From Variovorax sp. Root318D1 (GTDB taxonomy: Bacteria > Pseudomonadota > Gammaproteobacteria > Burkholderiales > Burkholderiaceae_C): a DNA stretch of 64,000 nucleotides. The stretch's first letter is position 1. Each line of letters starts with the position of its first letter. This document shows positions 31,009-41,396 of this stretch, one piece after another. The notes beneath the pieces were generated by a model, which saw nothing but the letters and a program-made list of their open reading frames with translations, searched no databases and was not told the DNA's origin. The stretch spans positions 21,646 to 85,645 of the forward strand of contig NZ_LMCQ01000024.1 in assembly GCF_001424835.1 (NCBI RefSeq). The letters run 5' to 3'. The position numbers and the translations under genes are program-made.

Positions 31009-31022
31009 CTTGTATATACAGG
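31009..31022 (-). promoter_or_regulatory. HutC-like operator 1 of the transporter promoter
   Basis: CTTGTATATACAGG, a near-perfect palindrome about 95 bases upstream of the receptor start, the strongest of the three related sites in the window. Well placed to overlap or neighbour the hut operon promoter. Confidence 0.75.
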
Positions 31023-31075
31023 ATAACCCGGAAGGACCATTTCCGGTGCATCCTTCAGGAAAATGCACCAGATTG

Positions 31076-31088
31076 CTGTCTATACAGG
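31076..31088 (-). promoter_or_regulatory. HutC-like operator 2 of the transporter promoter
   Basis: CTGTCTATACAGG (as read on the plus strand), about 67 bases from operator 1, roughly six helical turns, which would suit cooperative or looped binding by HutC dimers. It also lies in the region upstream of recQ. Confidence 0.65.
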
Positions 31089-31208
31089 AAGGGTGGCGGG
31101 ACGGCCTTCACCTTTGCAAACCTCATGCCACAGTCATATCCGGGTGGGTGGGGGACAATCGACGTCTCCCTCTTTCCCAGCCCATCCCCGCCCTTCGCAC
31201 CGCTGCCT

Positions 31209-33104
<1,896 letters not shown>

Positions 33105-33117
33105 CACGGGCGCGGCC

Positions 33118-34014
33118 ATGGACACCCGCCAGATGCGCTGCATTGTCGCGGTCGCCGAGGCGGGCAGTCTCACGCGGGCTGCCGAGCGGCTCGGCCTGGC
33201 ACAGCCGGCGCTCACGCAAACGCTGAACCGGCTGGAGCAGGAGATCGGCACGCGCCTGTTCACCCGCACGCGCCGCGGCGCCACGCTCACGGAGGCCGGC
33301 CTCGCGGTGATCGACGACCTGCGCGCCAGCCTCGCCTACAGCGACACGGCGGCCGAACGCGCGCGGGCCATGGGCGCCGGGCGTGCGGGCCGGCTGACCG
33401 TGGGTTTCGTGACGCATGCGGTCTACGAGGTGCTGCCGAACGCGTTGCGCCGGCTGCGCGCCGAACATCCGCAGCTCGACGTGGTGCTGCGCGAAATGAG
33501 CAATGCCGAGCAGGTGGCGGCGCTGGAGGGCGGCCGCATCGACATCGCGCTGCTGCATCCCCCGGTGTCGGTTACCGCCCGGGTGCATGAATTGCGGTTG
33601 GGCGAGGAGGCGATGGTCGCCGCGCTGCCGGCCGACTGGCCGCTGGCCGACGACGGATGCGTGTCGCTCGCCGATATCGCCCGGCACGGACTGGTGTGGT
33701 TTCCGGAAGAACAGATTCCCGCCCTGCGCGCCCAGCTGCTCGGCGCGCTGCGCCGCGCGGGCCACGAGACGCGGGTGGTGCAGGACGCCAACCGCACGCT
33801 GACGGTGCTGGCCTGCGTGGCGGCGGGCCTGGGTTGGTCGCTGCTGCCGCGCTCGGTACGCGCGCTTCGGCACGAGGGCGTGCGCTATGCCGAGGTGCGC
33901 GACGGCGCAGGACTGCCGGCCTTCGAGTTGTCGGCGCTGTGGCTGGCGCGCTCGCGCCCGACGTTCGCCGACGCTTTCGCTGCCTTGCTTGGGAGCGGCC
34001 CGGCGCCGGCCTAG
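33118..34014 (+). CDS. LysR-family regulator
   Basis: 298-aa LysR-type regulator starting 13 bases after recQ. Helix-turn-helix at ~4-62 (MRCIVAVAEAGSLTRAAERLGLAQPALTQ), co-inducer domain ~90-290. The last residues (LLGSGPAPA) are coded by a 30-base segment that recurs exactly 87 bases downstream, so the C-terminus appears to have been rewritten by a repeat. It converges on the Bug receptor/amidohydrolase pair, which it may control. No target site was identified. Confidence 0.88.
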   Translation: MDTRQMRCIVAVAEAGSLTRAAERLGLAQPALTQTLNRLEQEIGTRLFTRTRRGATLTEAGLAVIDDLRASLAYSDTAAERARAMGAGRAGRLTVGFVTHAVYEVLPNALRRLRAEHPQLDVVLREMSNAEQVAALEGGRIDIALLHPPVSVTARVHELRLGEEAMVAALPADWPLADDGCVSLADIARHGLVWFPEEQIPALRAQLLGALRRAGHETRVVQDANRTLTVLACVAAGLGWSLLPRSVRALRHEGVRYAEVRDGAGLPAFELSALWLARSRPTFADAFAALLGSGPAPA

Positions 34015-34102
34015 TTGACCCCCACGCTCCGGCACTTCGTGTCCTCGCTTCCCCCCGAGGGGGCCGCAGGCCTGCTTGGGAGCGGCCCGGCGCCGGCCTA
34101 GT
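33986..34102. repeat. 30-base direct repeat flanking a GC-rich dispersed element
   Basis: Exact 30-base direct copies at 33986-34015 and 34073-34102 (core GGGAGCGGCCCGGCGCCGGC). The first supplies the end and stop codon of the LysR gene; the second supplies the stop codon of the convergent Bug receptor gene. Between them is a C-rich/G-rich segment (CCCCCCGAGGGGG) that can fold and may terminate both transcripts. Confidence 0.75.
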
Positions 34103-35093
34103 CCACCTGGATCTTGTTGTCCTTCGCGAGCCGGGTCCACTTGGCGATCTCGGCACGGCGGAAGCTGTCGAGCTCGGCCGGGCTGGAGCCGATCACCTCG
34201 GCGCCGAGCGCTTCGAGCCGGGTGCGCACCTCGGGGTCCTTGAGCGTGGCGGCGAACTCTTTCGACAGCCGCTCCACCACGGGCGCGGGGGTGCCGGCCG
34301 GCACGAACACCGCATTCCATTCGTAGACCTCGTAGCCGGGCAGGCCGGCCTCGGCCACTGTGGGCAGCTGCGGCAATGCAGGCGAATGCGTCTTGCCGGT
34401 CACGGCCAGCGCGCGCAGCTTGCCGCCCTGGATGAAGGGCAGGCTGGACGCCAGGCTGGCGAAGAACACGGGGACATGCCCCGACATCACGTCGGTGAGC
34501 GCCGGACCGCCGCCCTTGTAGGCCACGTGCGTGATCTGGACGCCGGCCATCGAGGCGAACAACTCGCCGGCCAGATGCTGCGCCGAACCATTGCCCGACG
34601 AGGCGTAGTTGATGCCGCCCGGCTTCGCCTTGGCCTGGGCGATCAGGTCGGCGACGCTCTTCATCGGCGCCGACGGATTCACCACCAGCACGTTGGGCAC
34701 CTTCACCAGCAGCGACACCGGCGCCAGGTCGCGCAAGGTGTCGAAGGGCATCTTGCGCAGCGCAGGGTTCTGGGCGTGGTTGGAGGCGTCGAGCATCACG
34801 GTGTAGCCGTCGGGCGCGCTCTTGGCGACCAGGTCGCCGCCGATGGCACCGCCGGCGCCGCCGCGGTTGTCGATCACCACTGGCTGGCCGAGCTTCGCCG
34901 AGAGCTTGGGCGCGATGATGCGCGCCACCGCATCGACGGTGCCGCCCGGCGGATAGCTCACGACCAGCCTCACGGGCTTTTCCGGCCACGCGCCGGCGTG
35001 CGCTGAAAGCCCGGCCAGCAACAGAGCCGCGCCCGCAAGGGCACGGGGAATGGCGCGCAGCAGGCGTGCGCGCGAGAGCTCATTGGTCGTCAT
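34098..35093 (-). CDS. Tripartite tricarboxylate transporter receptor (Bug/TctC family)
   Basis: 331-aa periplasmic binding protein of the Bug family, expanded in Comamonadaceae and related bacteria. Signal peptide at ~1-28 (RAIPRALAGAALLLAGLSAHAGA), then WPEKPVRLVVSYPPGGTVDAVAR, QPVVIDNRGGAGGAIGGDLVAKS, and IQGGKLRALAVTG. No TctA/TctB membrane partners nearby, as is common for orphan Bug receptors. It overlaps the amidohydrolase gene by 14 bases, so it probably senses or binds that enzyme's substrate, likely a lactone or carboxylate. Confidence 0.93.
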   Translation of the reverse strand: MTTNELSRARLLRAIPRALAGAALLLAGLSAHAGAWPEKPVRLVVSYPPGGTVDAVARIIAPKLSAKLGQPVVIDNRGGAGGAIGGDLVAKSAPDGYTVMLDASNHAQNPALRKMPFDTLRDLAPVSLLVKVPNVLVVNPSAPMKSVADLIAQAKAKPGGINYASSGNGSAQHLAGELFASMAGVQITHVAYKGGGPALTDVMSGHVPVFFASLASSLPFIQGGKLRALAVTGKTHSPALPQLPTVAEAGLPGYEVYEWNAVFVPAGTPAPVVERLSKEFAATLKDPEVRTRLEALGAEVIGSSPAELDSFRRAEIAKWTRLAKDNKIQVD

Positions 35094-35925
35094 TGATGTC
35101 TCCGGTTTTGAACTTGAACAATTGCGCGGGCGTGTCGACCAGGATGCGCCGGCGTGCCGTTTCGTCGGGCACCCAGTCGGCCAGCGCCGCGTGCGTGGCG
35201 GCGTAGTTCGCGACCTCGCGGTGCTGGGTGTGAGGCCAGTCGCTGCCCCACACCAGGCGCCCGGGGCCGAAGGCTTTCAGCAGCGCGCGGGCGGCATCGC
35301 GCGCGGCGGTGCCGGTCGTTGCCGCGGGCCAGTTTCGGTAGGCGGCCGACAGCTTGACCCAGATGCGCCCGCTGGCTGCGGCGCCGAGCAGCCACGCAAA
35401 TCCTTCATCGGCGGTGGCCGGCGCCGACGCGGGCCGGCCGAAATGGTCCACCACCAGCGCGCATCCGGCATCGAGCACGGCCTGCGCTGCGAGTGCCAGG
35501 TCGCGGGATTCGCGGTGCAGTTCCACATGCCAGCCGAGCGCCCGCGCGCGGGCGAAAAGCCGGTGCCACTCGGGCCTGGAGAAATCGGGGAGCGGCAGGC
35601 CCACGAGGTTGAGGCGGATGCCGCAGATGCCGGCCTCGGCCATGGCATGCAGCATGGCGTCGTCCGCGGTCGGGTCGACCACCGCCACGCCCCGCAACCG
35701 CCCCGGGCAGGCGCGCAGGGCGCCGAGCAAAAAGCTGTTGTCCAGGCCCAGGAAGCTGGGCTGCACCAGCACGCCATGCGAGACGCCGTGCGCGTCGAGC
35801 AGCGCCAGGTATTCGGCCAGCGTGGCCTCGTAGTCGGGTGCATGCCGGCGCGCCGCCGCCAAGGGCAGCCCATGCGCGAACACATGGGCATGGCTGTCGA
35901 TGGCTGTGATGGCGGCAGGGGGCAC
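35080..35925 (-). CDS. Amidohydrolase (PF04909-type, 2-pyrone-4,6-dicarboxylate lactonase-like)
   Basis: Metal-dependent hydrolase of the amidohydrolase-2 group, ~281 aa from a GTG at 35925. Marks: AIDSHAHVF at the start, GVLVQPSFLGLDN, GIRLNLVG, VVDHFGRP, WVKLSAAYR and LVWGSDWPHTQ, the order seen in 2-pyrone-4,6-dicarboxylate lactonase-like enzymes. The start is uncertain: the frame is open to 36102 without a persuasive ATG, and the GTG leaves about ten residues before the metal motif. Operon with the overlapping Bug receptor suggests uptake and hydrolysis of one small acid or lactone. Confidence 0.85.
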   Translation of the reverse strand: MPPAAITAIDSHAHVFAHGLPLAAARRHAPDYEATLAEYLALLDAHGVSHGVLVQPSFLGLDNSFLLGALRACPGRLRGVAVVDPTADDAMLHAMAEAGICGIRLNLVGLPLPDFSRPEWHRLFARARALGWHVELHRESRDLALAAQAVLDAGCALVVDHFGRPASAPATADEGFAWLLGAAASGRIWVKLSAAYRNWPAATTGTAARDAARALLKAFGPGRLVWGSDWPHTQHREVANYAATHAALADWVPDETARRRILVDTPAQLFKFKTGDINDDQ

Positions 35926-36046
35926 GGCGCTTGTCTCGGTCGGAATCGTTGTGCGTTCGGGAGCGAACGTGGGCGAGTATCCGCAAGGCAAAACCTGTTG
36001 GGAATGCGTCTCCTGGTTGCGTTTGGATAAGCGCGGCTTATGACAC

Positions 36047-37243
36047 TCAGTTCGTCGCGGCAGGCAGCGTGATCGGCACCGGCCGCGTGAGCAGGTCGAC
36101 ATACAGCTCGAAGAATCGCGCGTTGTCGAACTTCTTCACCACCGTCATCTTCTGCAGCGTGGGCCCCGCGGGCTGCGAGCTGTAGCCGATGGAGCGGCCG
36201 TTGTCGGCGGCGCCGGGCTTGGCGACCACGTCGACATAGCGCTCCACCGTTTGCGTGGCGTAGCTCGGATCGATGAGGTAGGCGAGCGTGAGCGTGTCCC
36301 AGATGTTCTGCGTGTAGCTGGGGTTGTTCTCGAAGCCATTGGTGCCGCTGAAGCCATAGCCGTTGAGCTGCCTGAACACCTCGGTCACGGCCGTCGGCTT
36401 GGCCGTATGCGCAATGCGGTCGTAGATGGGCTTGGTGAGGAACACGGTGTCGGTCACGTCCAGCGGCACCACCACCTGCGGAATCGGCAGCCGCACCACG
36501 AACTGCGCGGCGTCGGGATCGAACCACCAGTTGAACTCGGCAAACTTGGTGGTGTTGCCCGCCACGTCGATGGCGCCGCCCATGTAGATGATCCTCTTGA
36601 TCAGCGGCACGATCTCGGGGTTCTGCTTGACCGCGAGCGCGATGTTGGTGAGCGGGCCAATGGCCAGGATGGTGATCTCGTTGGGGTTGGCCTTCACCGT
36701 GTCGACGATGAAGTCGACCGCGCTCTTGCCCTGCACCGGCGTATGCGTGGCAAAGCCGTCGGGCGAGGGCTTCAGGTCGGCATCGCTCTTGGGCTCTGGC
36801 GAGCTCCAGGCGCCCAGGTAGCCGTCGCCGCCGGAGCCGGCCGCCATCTCGGCCTCGATGGTCGCGTAGTCGTGGTTGAACGCGTAGTTCGCACCCGCAT
36901 AGATGCCGATGCGGTCGCCCACGCCCAGCCGCTCGACCGACTTCAGCGCATCGGCCACGCCCTGCTTGAGCCACTGGTTGCCCGACACCACGCTGATGCC
37001 CATGACCTGCACCTTGCCCGACGCCTGCAGCTGCGCGGCCATCACGCCGAGCTGGCCGTCGTCGCTCATGGTGTTGTAGTCGCTGTCGATGATGATCTTC
37101 TGCGCCGGCGGCGGTGCCGCGCCGAAGCCCGGGGCTAGCCCAATGCCGCTGCTGCCGTCCCCGCCGCCACCACCGCAAGCCGAGAGCACCGTGGCGAGCA
37201 AAGCCGCCGCCATCCATTTGCGTCGCTGAATCCGAATCTTCAT
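36047..37243 (-). CDS. Nucleoside hydrolase lipoprotein
   Basis: 398-aa inosine/uridine-preferring nucleoside hydrolase-fold protein. The start at 37243 has AAGGAG upstream and gives a lipoprotein signal ending LSAC followed by GGGGGDG. The calcium-binding motif near residue 50 reads DSDYNTMSDDGQ, a spaced variant of the usual DTDxGxDDA; LAIGPLTNIALA and MGGAIDVAGNTTKFAEFNWWFDPDAA are typical of the family. Membrane-anchored and probably periplasmic, so it may salvage ribose or bases from external nucleosides. A 22-base LacI-type palindrome sits 46 bases upstream. Confidence 0.88.
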   Translation of the reverse strand: MKIRIQRRKWMAAALLATVLSACGGGGGDGSSGIGLAPGFGAAPPPAQKIIIDSDYNTMSDDGQLGVMAAQLQASGKVQVMGISVVSGNQWLKQGVADALKSVERLGVGDRIGIYAGANYAFNHDYATIEAEMAAGSGGDGYLGAWSSPEPKSDADLKPSPDGFATHTPVQGKSAVDFIVDTVKANPNEITILAIGPLTNIALAVKQNPEIVPLIKRIIYMGGAIDVAGNTTKFAEFNWWFDPDAAQFVVRLPIPQVVVPLDVTDTVFLTKPIYDRIAHTAKPTAVTEVFRQLNGYGFSGTNGFENNPSYTQNIWDTLTLAYLIDPSYATQTVERYVDVVAKPGAADNGRSIGYSSQPAGPTLQKMTVVKKFDNARFFELYVDLLTRPVPITLPAATN

Positions 37244-37288
37244 CCCGGCTCCTTTTCGAGTGGTTTTGCTTGATGTAGAACTAAATGC

Positions 37289-37310
37289 CAAACGTTTGCG
37301 CAAACGTTTG
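37289..37310. promoter_or_regulatory. Perfect 22-base palindrome, LacI/PurR-type operator
   Basis: CAAACGTTTGC followed by its exact complement, making two overlapping CAAACGTTTG boxes. LacI-family regulators (PurR, RbsR and relatives) bind central-CG palindromes such as GCAAACGTTTGC, which is contained here. It lies 46 bases upstream of the nucleoside hydrolase start, where it would block or flank the promoter. Confidence 0.75.
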
Positions 37311-37389
37311 CTAGGACTCTAAAGCGCATGCCACGGGCGTGGAGAAAGGCAAGGTTTCAAGGGGTAACGGCGGTGGAGGCCGCGGCCGC

Positions 37390-38988
37390 TCAGCCCGGCG
37401 CGGGCGCGGGTTCGAGCAGCCGGATTTCCCGCAGCGGCGTGCGATGAAGCAGGTAGGGCTGCTCGTCGGCTGCTCCGGATTTCTCGAGCCCCGGCTGGGT
37501 CTTGGCCGAGCTCGAGGCCGGGCACGCGCCGCCGCTGCGCATCGCCAGCGCAGCCGCCAGACGTGCCTCGGCAGGGTCGCCGAGTGCGTGGTCGAAATCG
37601 TCGGCCACGCTGCAGTCGGGTGCAAAGCCATCGCCGTAGTCGCCGAAGCCCTTGGCGTTGACGCCCTGGAACTGGATCGCGAAGTAGCTGGTGCCGCAGT
37701 TGTCCTGCGGGAAGAAGCCGTAGGGCTTGCCGCAGGTGGCGCCTCCGACGAGATTGACCTTGACGTCGATGCCGCGCAGGCCGTTGACGACCGATTCGCT
37801 CGCTGAGCAGGTGTCGGGCCCGACCAGCACCGTGACCTGCGAAAGGCCGAGCCCCGGCAGCGGCGCGCCGTTGCGGCTGGTGCCGTAGAACGGAATGATC
37901 GACTGGGCCGCGGTCAGGCGAAACGGGTTCTTGTCGTTGAAGACGAGGCGCTCGAAGGTCTTGCCGGAAGTGGCGCCGGACGACGACACCATCGTGGCGA
38001 GCCGGCTCGCGATGTTGAGCTGGCCGCCGCCGTTGTAGCGCATGTCGAGCACGAGGTCCTGAATGCCGCCGCCGGCCTTCAACTGGTTGATTGCGTCGAT
38101 GAGCTGCGCTTCCGAAGTCGTGATGTGGTCGTTGAAAAGCAGGTAGCCCACGCGGCCGCTGCCGGTGTCGATGGTCTTCACGTTCTGCACCGGCGTGCGC
38201 GTGACGCTCGCGGCCGCCAGCGTCACGGTGCGCGTGGCGCCGCCTTCCTGCAGCTTGAAGGTGTGTGACTCGCCGATGGTGGTGGGCGAGATGCCGCGGT
38301 TGATGACCGCGGTATTGGTGCCGTCGATCACGTCGACGCCGTCGACTTCGAGCACCTTCGCGCCGCGCGAGATGCCCGCGGCTGCCGCGGGCGAGCCGGG
38401 TTCGGTGAATGCGATGCGCAGATCGCGCGGGCGCGAGTTGCGCACGAACGCGAACTCCATGCCGTAGCCCGGCGCCACGCCGTTCTGCGACAGCTGCCGA
38501 TAGCGCTCGGTGTCGTACACGTAGTGAAAGCGGTCCTTCGCGCGGCCCGATGCGGTGACGAGCGGGCTCTTGAGCACGCTGAAATACGCAACCGGCGTGG
38601 CGTAGTCGGCCGCCTTGAGCGTGGTCGGCACCTCGCCATACCAGAGATAGGTTTCGTCGATCCAGCCGCGCACCCAGCGCTTCTCGTCGGTCAGGGTGCC
38701 GGACTTGTCGGGGTAGGCCAGCCCGGTTTCGGGATTGATGCCGCCGCGCGGCGCGGCGCACAAGCCCGCCACGGTGGACGAGGCAAGAATGGCGTCGTCG
38801 TCGCCGCTGCTGGCCGGGGGTGCAATGGCGGTTGGCGCAATGATCGGGAACGCGCCGCCCCCTCCTCCGCCGCCACCACCGCCTCCACAGCCCGCAAGGA
38901 CGAGGGCCGCGCAGGCCAGCACGAATACGGCCGTGGCCGATGCGGTGGAACGCGGCACCTCCCGCGCGTTCGCCTTGCCTGAGTTCAT
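37390..38988 (-). CDS. S41-family peptidase lipoprotein with PDZ domain
   Basis: 532-aa C-terminal-processing-protease relative. Lipoprotein signal ending VLAGC, then eleven consecutive glycines as a spacer. An N-terminal helical region (~70-160), a PDZ domain (~195-285, EPGSPAAAAGISRGAKVLEVDG) and the S41 catalytic core (~300-470: GYLLFNDHI, DLVLDMRYNGGGQ, and the nucleophile region GPDTCSASESVVNGL). Envelope-anchored, facing the periplasm. The C-terminal ~60 residues are not conserved-looking. Substrate unknown. It follows the AAA gene by 80 bases. Confidence 0.88.
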   Translation of the reverse strand: MNSGKANAREVPRSTASATAVFVLACAALVLAGCGGGGGGGGGGGAFPIIAPTAIAPPASSGDDDAILASSTVAGLCAAPRGGINPETGLAYPDKSGTLTDEKRWVRGWIDETYLWYGEVPTTLKAADYATPVAYFSVLKSPLVTASGRAKDRFHYVYDTERYRQLSQNGVAPGYGMEFAFVRNSRPRDLRIAFTEPGSPAAAAGISRGAKVLEVDGVDVIDGTNTAVINRGISPTTIGESHTFKLQEGGATRTVTLAAASVTRTPVQNVKTIDTGSGRVGYLLFNDHITTSEAQLIDAINQLKAGGGIQDLVLDMRYNGGGQLNIASRLATMVSSSGATSGKTFERLVFNDKNPFRLTAAQSIIPFYGTSRNGAPLPGLGLSQVTVLVGPDTCSASESVVNGLRGIDVKVNLVGGATCGKPYGFFPQDNCGTSYFAIQFQGVNAKGFGDYGDGFAPDCSVADDFDHALGDPAEARLAAALAMRSGGACPASSSAKTQPGLEKSGAADEQPYLLHRTPLREIRLLEPAPAPG

Positions 38989-39003
38989 CGAGCCCCTCCT
39001 CAG

Positions 39004-39031
39004 GGTCCGCCGCGGCGGACCGGGTTTTTTT
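39004..39031 (+). terminator. Intrinsic terminator oriented against both flanking genes
   Basis: Perfect 18-base palindrome GGTCCGCCGCGGCGGACC followed by GGG and seven T on the plus strand. Both neighbouring genes (S41 protease and AAA ATPase) are on the minus strand, so this structure would stop antisense transcripts. On the minus strand the same stem lies just upstream of the S41 ribosome site GAGGAGGGG. Confidence 0.65.
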
Positions 39032-39068
39032 GTTTGCCGTGTGCCGGCGGACGACTGTTCCTGTCCAA

Positions 39069-41396
39069 CTACTGCATGAAACCGATGCCGCGCGATTCGC
39101 GCACCTCTGGCTTGATGCGATGCTCGGCTTCAAGCTGATCGAGGAATTCAGCGGCCGAAAACTCGACCGCGAGAATGTCGGTCTGCCGCTTCACGGCCGC
39201 GAAATCGCCCGGACACAGCTGGCGCAATTGCGCGAGGCGTGCCTTGATCTCTCCGGTGAGCAGCGCGGCATCGCCGGCCAGCGCCTCGGTCACGAACATG
39301 CGCTCGCGCTGCGCCGCGGTGAGCGGCATGAACTTGATCTTGAAGGTGAAGCGCCGTAGCGCCGCCTGGTCGAGCCGGTCCAGCAGGTTGGTGGTGCAGA
39401 CGAAGATGCCGTTGAAGCGCTCCATGCCTTGCAGCATCTCGTTGACCTCGGTCACTTCGTAGGTGCGCTGGGCGCCGCGCCGGTCCTGCAGGAAGCTGTC
39501 GGCCTCGTCGAGCAGCAGCACGGCTTTTTCGGCCTCCGCCTCCTTGAACATCGCGGCCATGTTCTGCTCGGTTTCGCCGACGTACTTGCTCATGAGGTCG
39601 CTGGCCTGCTTGATGATCAGCGGCCGGCCGATGGCCTTGGCGATGTGCTCGGCCAGCGCGGTCTTGCCGGTGCCGGGCGCGCCGTAGAAGCACAGCGTGC
39701 CGTGGCCGCGCGCCTTGAGCGCCGCCACGACGCGCGGAATCTCGAAGCGGGTCTCGACGTTGAGCATGTCCAGGTCGTAGGTGGTCACGCTGCGGCGCAT
39801 GCCCAGGCCGGTGTCGAGCGTGCCGAGTGCGAGATCGGCGTTTTTGAGTTGCCGTTCGATCAACGTTTCCATCGAGGCGCCGTCCTCCGTCTGCGCCAGG
39901 CCGGCAAACCGCACCGCGGTGCGGATCTGCGCGGGCGTGAGTCCCTTGCGCTCGGCCAGCTTGGCGGTGAAGGCTTCGGACACCACGATGCCTTCGAGCG
40001 TTTTCTTCACCAGCTGCTCGCGCGCGCCGGGGGGTGGCGACTTGAGTTCGAGGTGATAGGCAAAGCGGCGCCTGAATGCCGGGTCGATCTGCTCGATGCG
40101 GTTGGTCACCCACAGCGTGGGCACCGGGTTGGCTTCGAGGATCTGGTTGACCCAGGCCTTGCCGCTCACGCTGCCGCTGGTGGGTGCCGGAATCTGCTCG
40201 GCGCGCGCCATGAACTGCGCGGCCTCGGTGCTGATGGGCGGGAACACGTCCTCCACCTCGTCGAACAGCAGCGCGGCCTGCGCGCTGCCCTTGAGGAACA
40301 CCTGCGCGATCTGCAGCGAGCGGTAGCGGTCGCGGCCGCTCAGCGAGTTGCCGTCGCGGTCGGCATATTCGACCTCGAACAGCTCAAGCCCCGCAGCCTG
40401 TGCCACCACCTTGGCGAGTTCGGTCTTGCCTGTGCCGGGCGGCCCGTAGAGCAGCACGTTGACGCCCGGCTCCTTGCGCGCCACTGCCGCGCGCAGCAGC
40501 GTGACGAGCATCTGCGCGTCTTCCTCGACAAAGGAAAAGTCTTGCGTGGTGAGCGCGCTCTTGGCCGAGGGCCGCGTGAACACGGCCATCAGTTCGTTGT
40601 GGTCGCGGTATTCACGCATCAGCACCGGCGGCAGCTTTTCGCTGACCTTCATGAGGTCGGCCAGGTCGGTGATGTTGTGCTCGGAGATCAGGTTCTCGAC
40701 CAGGCCGATGCGCTCCAGCCGCGAGCCCGCGCGCAATGCTTCGCCCACCTCGCTTGCATTGACGCCCGCAATGTCGGCAATGGCCGCATAGGCCTCGGGC
40801 GCATTGTTGACCTTGAACTCCACCAGCAGCGAACGCAGATCGCGCTGGTAGCGCGCGAGCGTGCCGTAGAGCAGCAGCGCGCGCTCGGCCTTGTTGAGCT
40901 GCAAGAGGCCCGCGAGCGCATCGATGTTCTTCTCGACCAGCGTCGACTGCTTGCGCAACGCATGCGTGAGCCAGTCGCGCGTGACGGCCAGCACCGAGAG
41001 CAGGTCCTTGGGCTGGTCCTTGGCGTATTCGTCCAGGTAGAAGAAGAGCGTGCCTTCCTCGTAGGGCCCGCGCCACACGCCGTGGCGCTCCAGCAGCGTG
41101 CGTCCGTCGAAGTTCTCCACACCCTTCCAGACCTCGTTGCCCGCGCAGCGGCGGCCGAGAAACTCGCGGAGCCGATGCAGCACCGCCGCCGGCCACACCA
41201 GGTGGCGCCCGGTCAGCGAGAGCAGGCCGTTGATGTCGCGGCGCACGTTGAAGCGCGGTCCCTGCTTGGCGGCCAGCGTGAGCACGAAGTGCGAGCACAT
41301 CAGCTCGAGCACCGGCGCTCCCTTGAGCCCGGGCGATGGCAAGGCCTGCCCGCGCACCGCAGCAGCCACGACATCGACACCCGCACGCTTGACCAT
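39069..41396 (-). CDS. Twin-module AAA ATPase
   Basis: 775-aa protein with two AAA modules. Module 1: Walker A GPPGTGKT at 318-325, Walker B LLFDE at ~376-380. Module 2: Walker A GAPGTGKT at 572-579, Walker B LLLDEAD at ~627, with the sensor/arginine region CTTNLLDRLDQAALRRF. The N-terminal ~290 residues form a helical region without a recognised domain. Start at 41396 supported by GGAGGT upstream. No proteolytic domain, no signal peptide. Resembles CDC48-type twin remodelling ATPases in layout but with atypical modules; it stands alone, so partners are unknown. Confidence 0.85.
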   Translation of the reverse strand: MVKRAGVDVVAAAVRGQALPSPGLKGAPVLELMCSHFVLTLAAKQGPRFNVRRDINGLLSLTGRHLVWPAAVLHRLREFLGRRCAGNEVWKGVENFDGRTLLERHGVWRGPYEEGTLFFYLDEYAKDQPKDLLSVLAVTRDWLTHALRKQSTLVEKNIDALAGLLQLNKAERALLLYGTLARYQRDLRSLLVEFKVNNAPEAYAAIADIAGVNASEVGEALRAGSRLERIGLVENLISEHNITDLADLMKVSEKLPPVLMREYRDHNELMAVFTRPSAKSALTTQDFSFVEEDAQMLVTLLRAAVARKEPGVNVLLYGPPGTGKTELAKVVAQAAGLELFEVEYADRDGNSLSGRDRYRSLQIAQVFLKGSAQAALLFDEVEDVFPPISTEAAQFMARAEQIPAPTSGSVSGKAWVNQILEANPVPTLWVTNRIEQIDPAFRRRFAYHLELKSPPPGAREQLVKKTLEGIVVSEAFTAKLAERKGLTPAQIRTAVRFAGLAQTEDGASMETLIERQLKNADLALGTLDTGLGMRRSVTTYDLDMLNVETRFEIPRVVAALKARGHGTLCFYGAPGTGKTALAEHIAKAIGRPLIIKQASDLMSKYVGETEQNMAAMFKEAEAEKAVLLLDEADSFLQDRRGAQRTYEVTEVNEMLQGMERFNGIFVCTTNLLDRLDQAALRRFTFKIKFMPLTAAQRERMFVTEALAGDAALLTGEIKARLAQLRQLCPGDFAAVKRQTDILAVEFSAAEFLDQLEAEHRIKPEVRESRGIGFMQ

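Noticed and set aside
30990..31208. RecQ start at 30990
   Set aside because: This leader crosses the HutC-like operators and encodes residues unlike any RecQ N-terminus.
31076..31208. recQ as a HutC target
   Set aside because: The operators are better explained by the divergent transporter promoter; a helicase has no evident link to histidine use.
37244..37303. Earlier start for the nucleoside hydrolase at 37303
   Set aside because: It would begin inside the 22-base palindrome and bury the lipoprotein signal; 37243 has a good ribosome site.
38855..38895. Repeat array at the S41 gene start as a CRISPR or microsatellite locus
   Set aside because: It is simply glycine codons forming the lipoprotein tether; no spacer-repeat structure.
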